From: Planctomycetaceae bacterium
GTDB taxonomy: Bacteria > Planctomycetota > Planctomycetia > Pirellulales > Pirellulaceae
Direction of reading: 5' to 3'
Assembly: GCA_022614795.1 (NCBI GenBank)
Contig: JAKEHX010000611.1
Location: forward strand, 1-7,226
Length of the DNA stretch: 7,226 nt
This document shows, one piece after another, positions 1-5,165 of this stretch (positions are counted from its first letter, which is position 1; each line of letters begins with the position of its first letter). The notes under the pieces were generated by a model. It was not told the origin of the DNA and did no database searches. It worked only from the letters and a program-made list of their open reading frames with translations. A program made the translations under genes and the position numbers.

Positions 1-2
1 GC

Positions 3-33
3 TTGACTCGAAAACCTCCTCTCAAGGTATCAT
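3..33 (+). promoter_or_regulatory. Candidate sigma70-like promoter upstream of the small membrane protein
   Basis: TTGACT at 3-8 matches the -35 consensus in five of six positions. TATCAT at 28-33 matches the -10 consensus in four of six. The 19-nt spacer is longer than the usual 17, which weakens the call. A transcript starting near 40 would leave a leader of about 45 nt before the ATG at 85. The site lies at the window edge, so its upstream context is not visible. Confidence 0.3.
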
Positions 34-84
34 GCTGCAACACCAAGGGAAGTTATTTCGGATTTGGCCCTTAGCGCAGAGCTC

Positions 85-657
85 ATGACTGGCGACTTAC
101 CACGAACGAAAAACGAAGGACGGCTGGCGGCTGTCGTGGCGTTGTGTTTTGGAATGGCATTGGTCATAGCGGGGTTTGGAATTGCCATTTTATCGGCCGC
201 ACACAACCTGATGATTGGCTTCTGGGCTGGATTGTCGACTTTTTTCATTGGATTGGCGTTTGCACTACCAATTGTGTTGAATGCCTCTGCAATGCACTTT
301 GAATACAGCCGACTTGGTCCTACACGTCCGGAATTGTTTCCACAAAACTGGAGCCCAGCGGTATTCGCTGGAATGTCCGCCGGCATTGGGTACTGGGGAT
401 TGCGGGCATCAATACCGCTGGCAACTTGGTACGTCGGGGTTGAGGGAATCGGCTTACAAATAATCGGTGTGTGCACTATTTTTATCCGTCGCCAAGACAT
501 CGCCTCCTTTGAGCGGTATTCGCGAGGTTCCGAGTATCTGCATCACGGCTCTGTTGAAGTTGAATCGCCAATTCTAATCCCAACCTTGGTTGCCGACCAT
601 TATCGAGCGGCCGTCGCCGGTGTAGCGGTCCAGCGAGAGTGTGACGGTGGAAAATGA
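85..657 (+). CDS. Hypothetical integral membrane protein, 190 aa
   Basis: I do not recognise this protein. The frame is also open from a TTG at 64, but the ATG at 85 is preferred because the seven extra residues look uninformative; neither start has a clear Shine-Dalgarno sequence. After a short charged N-terminus there are two strong hydrophobic segments (about residues 14-38 and 43-67), a weaker one (about 92-112) and a fourth (about 115-134) that ends in an Arg-Arg pair. A soluble tail of about 55 residues follows. This suggests three or four membrane spans. No catalytic or metal-binding motif is visible; Cys occurs only as isolated residues. Base composition is lower in GC than the rest of the window (sample lines of about 42-58% against 75% within the Fur gene), consistent with a gene of different origin. 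It stands alone on its strand, with the next gene convergent. Coding status rests on the long frame and the membrane pattern. Confidence 0.6.
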   Translation: MTGDLPRTKNEGRLAAVVALCFGMALVIAGFGIAILSAAHNLMIGFWAGLSTFFIGLAFALPIVLNASAMHFEYSRLGPTRPELFPQNWSPAVFAGMSAGIGYWGLRASIPLATWYVGVEGIGLQIIGVCTIFIRRQDIASFERYSRGSEYLHHGSVEVESPILIPTLVADHYRAAVAGVAVQRECDGGK

Positions 658-702
658 CAAATGGCGGAGGGGGCAAGCATCAGTTTTGTAGAAACTATAA
701 GG

Positions 703-723
703 GGTCGGGCCTGGGTCAGGCCT
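703..723 (+). terminator. Tandem decamer forming a short hairpin; possible terminator
   Basis: Two direct copies of GGTC(G/A)GGCCT lie at 703-712 and 714-723, differing at one position. They also create a 6-bp stem, GGCCTG (708-713) with CAGGCC (717-722), around a 3-nt loop, followed by TAATTAATT on the plus strand. The site lies between the convergent membrane-protein and Fur genes and could end transcription from either side. The tail is only moderately T-rich, so terminator function is tentative; it could instead be a remnant of a dispersed repeat. Confidence 0.35.
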
Positions 724-760
724 AATTAATTGATCGCCAGACTGCCCGCCGGGCGTCAGG

Positions 761-1198
761 TCACTGGCATTCCTTGCAGTGCCCCTTGAGAACGACTTCG
801 GTCACGGCCCCCATGGCGGCTGCCTTCTTGGGCGGCGTGATCTTGACCTCGACATCCTGAAGGCAGGTGACCTTGCCGCAATCGACACATACAAAGTGCG
901 GATGCTCCGGGCCGTGCTCGTCGTCGTCCCCCTTCAGCTCGAACCGCCAGGCGTGGTCGCCCGCATCGAGCCGGGCCAGGAGGCCGGCGTCGGCCAGCTC
1001 GACGAGGCACCGATAGAGCGTTGACTTGTCGTAGCCTTCCGGAACGAGCACGTCCGCGACATCGGCATGGCTCAGCGGCTTGCTGGCCGACGCGACGTGC
1101 TGAAGCACGGCGACGCGCGACGTGGTGCTCCGCAGTCCGGCGGCCCGCAGCGCTTCGCGGGCCGTTTGGACCGTCATCGATTTGAGTGCATTAGTCAT
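761..1198 (-). CDS. Fur-family metal-responsive transcriptional regulator
   Basis: This 145-residue protein has the size and layout of the ferric uptake regulator family. An N-terminal winged helix (about residues 10-85) includes the typical segment around residues 56-75, with the DKSTLYRCL motif seen in Fur/Zur/PerR proteins. A C-terminal dimerisation and metal domain follows. A histidine cluster (H95, H99, H101) precedes CVDC (C104, C107), and the C-terminus carries CKEC (C141, C144). The two CxxC pairs form the structural zinc site of the family, and the histidines are likely part of the sensory metal site. Whether it senses iron, zinc, manganese or peroxide cannot be decided from this sequence; the spaced C-terminal CxxC fits PerR- or Zur-like members as well as Fur. 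It lies 39 nt downstream of the dehydrogenase on the same strand, but has its own extended -10 promoter. The ATG at 1198 lacks a Shine-Dalgarno; an internal ATG seven codons on is less likely. Confidence 0.9.
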   Translation of the reverse strand: MTNALKSMTVQTAREALRAAGLRSTTSRVAVLQHVASASKPLSHADVADVLVPEGYDKSTLYRCLVELADAGLLARLDAGDHAWRFELKGDDDEHGPEHPHFVCVDCGKVTCLQDVEVKITPPKKAAAMGAVTEVVLKGHCKECQ

Positions 1199-1213
1199 GG
1201 AGCAATCATAACA
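1199..1213 (-). promoter_or_regulatory. Extended -10 promoter for the Fur-family gene, leaderless geometry
   Basis: Reading the minus strand, TGT directly precedes TATGAT (plus coordinates 1205-1210). This gives an extended -10 (TGn plus a hexamer matching consensus in five of six positions). No good -35 is present 17 nt upstream, which is usual for extended -10 promoters. Only six bases separate the hexamer from the ATG at 1198, so transcription would begin at or within a base or two of the start codon, giving a leaderless mRNA. This fits the absence of a ribosome-binding site. Confidence 0.45.
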
Positions 1214-1237
1214 AGCAGCCGTAGTCGTAGCATGTCC

Positions 1238-2212
1238 CTACACTCCACGCCGAGCCGCGGGGGTCGGAAAGCCAAGCCGCTTATCGACCAGGTTGAGCAG
1301 CGGCCGTCCGGCGAAATAGCGGCGCAGGTTCTCGCAAACCAGGTCGGTCGTGTCGTCGGCCCGGCGGAGCGACTGGGCGCCGACGTGCGGCGTGATGATC
1401 ACGTTGGGCAATTGCCACAGGGGGCTATCGGCCGGCAGGGGCTCGACTTCGGTCACGTCGAGTCCCGCCCCGCGCAGGTGCCCCGATTGGAGGGCCGCCA
1501 CGAGGTCTTTCTCGACCACGACCGGCCCGCGGGCCACGTTGATCAGCACAGCACCGCGCTTCATGCGGGCCAGCTCCGCTTGGCCGATCATCCCCTGCGT
1601 CTGGGCGTTGAGCGGCACGCAGAGGATGACGATGTCCGATTCCGCGAGCAATCGGCCGAGCTGATCTGCCGGCCACAGGGCGTCGACGCACGCCGGCATT
1701 TCGTCGGCGAACACGTCGGTTGCGATGATGCGGGTCTTAAACGGCCGCAGCACCTCGGCGATCCGTGTGCCATTGCCCCCCAAGCCGACAATGCCCACCG
1801 TGGTATGGTGCAAATCGAGCGTCGGGCGGCGGATGAATTCGCGTTTCAGTTGGGCCCGGAAGAAAGTCGGCAGTCCGCGCAGCAGACCCAAGAGCAGGGC
1901 CAGCGTCTGCTCCGCGACCTGATCGGCGAAGAGGCCCGACGCACTAGTCACGATAATATCGGAGGCAATCGTTTCCGGCGTGAGGCAATGATCCAGCCCG
2001 GCAGCGGAGGATTGAATCCACTTGAGACGCCCGCGGCGCACCACGTCGGGCCACGGCACGGGCACCTTCGCATGGCCGCAGAAGATGTCGGCCGCCAGCA
2101 GCTCCGTCGCGATCTGCTCCTGACTAGCATCGACGACTTCATGGCCTCTGGCCGCGGCACAAACCTGCTCGTAATGCCGAGGCTCGATGGGGTAACAAAG
2201 TACAATGCGCAT
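1238..2212 (-). CDS. D-2-hydroxyacid dehydrogenase (NAD-binding, PGDH/GHPR-like family)
   Basis: The 324-residue protein has the full length and order of the D-isomer-specific 2-hydroxyacid dehydrogenases, which interconvert 2-oxoacids and D-2-hydroxyacids with NAD(P)H in the cytoplasm. A divergent N-terminal substrate-domain half (1-100) precedes the Rossmann domain, whose dinucleotide loop reads GLGGNG at 143-148. An acidic residue, D166, at the end of the second strand favours NAD over NADP. The catalytic triad is intact: R228 in NVARGP, E257 in TEVEP, and H276 in TPHVGA. The exact substrate (glyoxylate, hydroxypyruvate, phosphoglycerate or other) cannot be read from sequence, and no ACT domain is present, so SerA-type allostery is not expected. 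A weak GAAGGG lies six bases before the ATG at 2212. It is divergent from RNase III across 81 nt and upstream of the Fur gene on the same strand, so readthrough could produce a bicistronic message. Confidence 0.92.
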   Translation of the reverse strand: MRIVLCYPIEPRHYEQVCAAARGHEVVDASQEQIATELLAADIFCGHAKVPVPWPDVVRRGRLKWIQSSAAGLDHCLTPETIASDIIVTSASGLFADQVAEQTLALLLGLLRGLPTFFRAQLKREFIRRPTLDLHHTTVGIVGLGGNGTRIAEVLRPFKTRIIATDVFADEMPACVDALWPADQLGRLLAESDIVILCVPLNAQTQGMIGQAELARMKRGAVLINVARGPVVVEKDLVAALQSGHLRGAGLDVTEVEPLPADSPLWQLPNVIITPHVGAQSLRRADDTTDLVCENLRRYFAGRPLLNLVDKRLGFPTPAARRGV

Positions 2213-2227
2213 GGGAGGCCCTTCGCG

Positions 2228-2256
2228 TTGACAAAAAGTATTCCCGCAGTTAGGGT
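2228..2256 (+). promoter_or_regulatory. Candidate sigma70-like promoter for the RNase III gene
   Basis: A perfect TTGACA at 2228-2233 is followed after 17 nt by TAGGGT at 2251-2256, which matches the -10 consensus in three of six positions. Transcription would start near 2263, leaving about 30 nt before the ATG at 2294. It lies in the 81-nt divergent gap with the dehydrogenase. The weak -10 element keeps confidence low. Confidence 0.35.
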
Positions 2257-2293
2257 TGCGGCAAGTGGACGGGTGCTGGCCACGGCGCTACCG

Positions 2294-3061
2294 ATGTCTG
2301 ATACATCCCCCGAAATGACGATCTCGCTGGACCTGCCTGTTGAGCCGGTCCCTCCCGAAGCCGAGAGCCTCTTGGCGCTGTGTCAGCGGCGGATCGGCTA
2401 TACGTTTCGCGACGAGCGGATCCTGCGGGCCTCTCTCACGCACGCCTCGGGGGCCGAGCATCGCCTGGCATCGAACGAACGGCTGGAGTTTCTGGGTGAC
2501 GCGATTCTGGGTTTCGTAGTTTGCGAGCTTTTGTTCCGCCAGTTCCCGGACTATCTCGAGGGTGATCTGACCAAGGTCAAGTCGGTGGTCGTTTCGCGGC
2601 AAACCTGTGCCAAGATCAGCGAGGCTTTGGGCCTGCAAGAGTTTCTGATTCTCGGCAAGGGGATGACGACGCACCCGAGCGTGCCCCCTTCGGTGTTGGC
2701 CGACGTCTTCGAGTCGCTGATTGCCGCGATTTATCTGGATGGGGGCGAGCCCGCGGCCCGGCAGTTCATTCAGGCGTTCATCGCCCCGGAATTGGAGCTG
2801 GCGGCGGCGGGCGAGCTGGGGGGCAACTACAAATCGCTGCTCCAGCAATTCGCCCAACGGGAATTCGGCAATACGCCGACCTATCACCTGCTCGACGAGA
2901 AGGGCCCCGACCATAGCAAGTGCTTCAAAATGGTCGCTCAGGTCGCCGCCCAGCGGTATCAGCCCGCCTGGGGCCGCAACAAGAAGGAAGCCGAGCAGCG
3001 GGCCGCTTGCAACGCGCTATCCGAGCTCAAGGGCGAGGCGGCCCCGTTTCCGTCGGACTGA
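2294..3061 (+). CDS. rnc: Ribonuclease III
   Basis: This 255-residue protein is an RNase III, the double-strand-specific endonuclease that processes rRNA precursors and structured mRNAs. The catalytic domain (about 24-170) carries the signature NERLEFLGD at 61-69. The acidic residues that bind catalytic Mg2+ in E. coli RNase III have clear counterparts: E62, E65, D69, E89, D137 and E140. A double-stranded RNA-binding domain follows (about 178-247), starting with NYKSLLQQ and ending with the KKEAEQRAACNAL helix typical of the fold. The frame is open far upstream, but that part lies antisense to the dehydrogenase and shows no family similarity. The ATG at 2294 gives an N-terminal extension of about 20 residues before the domain; the ATG at 2315 is an equally possible start. 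No strong Shine-Dalgarno precedes either. The era and recO neighbours found in some bacteria are absent. Confidence 0.95.
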   Translation: MSDTSPEMTISLDLPVEPVPPEAESLLALCQRRIGYTFRDERILRASLTHASGAEHRLASNERLEFLGDAILGFVVCELLFRQFPDYLEGDLTKVKSVVVSRQTCAKISEALGLQEFLILGKGMTTHPSVPPSVLADVFESLIAAIYLDGGEPAARQFIQAFIAPELELAAAGELGGNYKSLLQQFAQREFGNTPTYHLLDEKGPDHSKCFKMVAQVAAQRYQPAWGRNKKEAEQRAACNALSELKGEAAPFPSD

Positions 3062-3070
3062 GATGACTCA

Positions 3071-3140
3071 GTAGCTGAATTCGCCAGAATTCGGGCGACG
3101 CCGTCGCGGACTGCGCCGGAAGTCTGGCGACTTCCGCTAC
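3071..3140. repeat. Inverted pair of 24-nt hairpin repeats
   Basis: The reverse complement of 3071-3094 matches 3117-3140 at 20 of 24 positions. Each copy folds on its own around the loop CTGGCG: GAATT/AATTC in the left copy, and a 7-bp stem in the right copy with GGAAGT at 3118-3123 and ACTTCC at 3130-3135. One stem position changes from a T-A to a G-C pair between copies, so the pairing is kept. Between the copies is another small palindrome, GCGAC-gcc-GTCGC (3095-3107). The set lies 9 nt after the RNase III stop and could act as a terminator or mRNA-stabilising structure, but there is no T-tract. It resembles REP-type intergenic elements. Confidence 0.6.
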
Positions 3141-3228
3141 CTTACCCGGCCACTTGCCAATCTGCCGCTTCGCACCCATGCTGTCTGCTCGCATTTTCCC
3201 TAGCCCCCAGCCCTAACCCCTTCCGCCC

Positions 3229-4245
<1,017 letters not shown>

Positions 4246-4254
4246 GCTGTAGAT

Positions 4255-4336
4255 TGTAGGGTGCATGAGTGCAACGAAATGCACCACGAATTGGCGCCGA
4301 ATGAGGTGCATTTCGCTTCCGCTCATGCACCCTACA
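4255..4336. repeat. REPIN-like element: two REP-type palindromes in inverted orientation
   Basis: The outer arms 4255-4269 and 4322-4336 are perfect 15-nt inverted complements beginning TGTAGGGTGCATGAG. A second perfect 11-nt pair (CGAAATGCACC at 4275-4285, complement at 4305-4315) lies inside, and the segments between differ by substitutions and one indel. Each half is itself a hairpin, GGTGCAT pairing with ATGCACC (4260-4266 with 4279-4285; 4305-4311 with 4325-4331). The centre (4286-4304) contains the palindrome GGCGCC. This is the architecture of a REPIN, a short non-autonomous element mobilised in trans by a Y1 REP-associated tyrosine transposase. No transposase is encoded in the window. 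It sits 9 nt after the epimerase stop and 3 nt before the zinc-ribbon start. Confidence 0.8.
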
Positions 4337-4339
4337 CCT

Positions 4340-4564
4340 ATGCCGTCCAACACCGCTCCCGCCGGAAGCTGCCCCAAGTGCCAGGGCACTAGCGTCGCCT
4401 GCCGGTACAACTTCTTCGACCGAGGTGATTTGCAGGTGCATTCGTGGGAGCACAAGTGTCCCGATTGCGGCTGGCGCGAGACGCAGGCCAGCCGGTCCGA
4501 CGATCCGCCCGAGAAGCAGCCTGCCCAGCCGAATGTCTGCCCGATGTGCCAGCGCAAGGGGTGA
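4340..4564 (+). CDS. Small zinc-ribbon protein, 74 aa, seven cysteines
   Basis: This short protein has three CPxC knuckles: CPKC at 11-14, CPDC at 40-43 and CPMC at 67-70, plus a lone C21. The first two are separated as in a zinc ribbon and probably bind one Zn2+ ion; the third pair, near the C-terminus, has no obvious partner pair. The middle, from about residue 22 to 38, looks like the beta hairpin of a ribbon; residues 50-66 are polar and proline-rich. Function is unknown; such mini-proteins may bind nucleic acid or protein. The frame continues upstream through the REPIN-like element, with in-frame ATGs at 4265, 4301 and 4325, but those residues are translated repeat and 4340 is preferred. 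There is no Shine-Dalgarno. It may be cotranscribed with the epimerase (gap 94 nt, filled by the repeat). No further family name can be given. Confidence 0.65.
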   Translation: MPSNTAPAGSCPKCQGTSVACRYNFFDRGDLQVHSWEHKCPDCGWRETQASRSDDPPEKQPAQPNVCPMCQRKG

Positions 4565-4567
4565 CTC

Positions 4568-4590
4568 ACCCGCCGGCGCGATGCGGGTTT
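4568..4590 (+). terminator. Possible terminator after the zinc-ribbon gene
   Basis: ACCCGC (4568-4573) pairs perfectly with GCGGGT (4583-4588) around a 9-nt loop. The stem is followed by TT and a further T-rich stretch (ACTTTTG, then ATTTTTG to 4610). It begins 4 nt after the stop codon and precedes the FHA promoter, so it would separate two transcription units. The large loop and interrupted T-tract make it a moderate candidate. Confidence 0.4.
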
Positions 4591-4622
4591 CCGACTTTTG
4601 CAGATTTTTGAAGAGCAAGCCA

Positions 4623-4650
4623 TTGACAGCACCCCAGGCGGGCTTAGGAT
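4623..4650 (+). promoter_or_regulatory. Sigma70-like promoter for the FHA gene
   Basis: A perfect TTGACA (4623-4628) and TAGGAT (4645-4650, four of six matches) are separated by 16 nt. Transcription would start near 4657, about 9 nt before the ATG at 4666. This leaves no room for a normal ribosome-binding site and implies a near-leaderless message or a downstream start. It is the best-matching promoter pair on the plus strand of this window. Confidence 0.5.
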
Positions 4651-4665
4651 GGCCCGGGTCGCTTC

Positions 4666-5067
4666 ATGGAGCGATCCCGCCAGCTTTCGCATCCCCCTCC
4701 GGCCTCCCCGCCTGCCGTGAAAGTCAAATTGGTTTGCCAGGATTCCCTGGCCTCGCCCCGCGAGATTGTGATCGACAGCTTCCCGTGCGACCTGGGCCGC
4801 GGAGTCGACGTGACCGTGCGGATCGATGACCGCTGGCTGAGCCGGCGGCACTGCCGTTTGGAGCTGAGCGAGGGAGTGATCGTCGTCCGCGACCTGGGCT
4901 CGCGTCACGGCACGTTTGTGAACGGGCAATGCATCACCGAGAGCAAGCTGTTGCCGGGCGACCGGCTCAGCCTTGGCCTGACGCACCTGGTGGCCGAGTA
5001 CGAGCTGAGCGCGACCGATTCGACTCTCGCCGCCGCAGCCGCGCCGAGTGCGGCGGTATTGGCATAG
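4666..5067 (+). CDS. Stand-alone FHA (forkhead-associated) domain protein
   Basis: The 133-residue protein is essentially one FHA domain, a phosphothreonine-recognition module used in Ser/Thr kinase signalling. The core runs from about residue 18 to 113. The conserved binding-face residues are all present: G44-R45 in the first loop, S59-R60-R61-H62, D76-L77-G78-S79, H81-G82-T83 and N86-G87. A proline-rich N-terminus (1-17) precedes the domain, and an alanine-rich tail of about 15 residues follows. There is no signal peptide, membrane span or fused catalytic domain, so it probably acts as a cytoplasmic adaptor for an unidentified phosphorylated partner. No kinase or phosphatase is encoded nearby. 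The ATG at 4666 has no Shine-Dalgarno; a GTG at 4717, exactly at the start of the conserved domain, is an alternative start. Its own promoter lies immediately upstream. Confidence 0.88.
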   Translation: MERSRQLSHPPPASPPAVKVKLVCQDSLASPREIVIDSFPCDLGRGVDVTVRIDDRWLSRRHCRLELSEGVIVVRDLGSRHGTFVNGQCITESKLLPGDRLSLGLTHLVAEYELSATDSTLAAAAAPSAAVLA

Positions 5068-5089
5068 CACAGGCCTTTGGGTTCAAATT

Positions 5090-5151
5090 GGTGGGGATGA
5101 AACCCTTGCCGATCAAGCGGGGTTTAAGTGCTGTTGCAACTTTTCCCCACC
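5090..5151 (+). promoter_or_regulatory. Foldable leader upstream of the redoxin fusion gene
   Basis: GGTGGGGA (5090-5097) is perfectly complementary to TCCCCACC (5144-5151), an 8-bp closing stem. Inside it, AAACCC (5100-5105) pairs with GGGTTT (5120-5125) and is extended by TTG/CAA across a bulge, and GTTGCAAC (5133-5140) is self-complementary. The structure ends 14 nt before the ATG at 5166. It may be a regulatory leader or simply the terminator region of the FHA gene. It matches no riboswitch class I recognise. Confidence 0.35.
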
Positions 5152-5165
5152 CATCGAGAGCCCCT

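Noticed and set aside
734..743. TCGCCAGACT as a third copy of the 3071-3140 repeat core
   Set aside because: Only ten bases match and no stem flanks them. A similar ten-base match to the core also occurs by chance inside the first coding region (89-98), so this is not evidence of a repeat copy.
1067..2293. Long plus-strand open frame continuous with the RNase III gene
   Set aside because: It is antisense to the dehydrogenase and Fur genes, has no recognisable domain, and its composition reflects the codon bias of the opposite strand. The RNase III fold only begins after 2294.
5097..5165. Upstream ATG at 5097 as start of the redox fusion
   Set aside because: It would place 23 extra residues before a canonical signal peptide. 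A good signal peptide begins exactly at the ATG at 5166.
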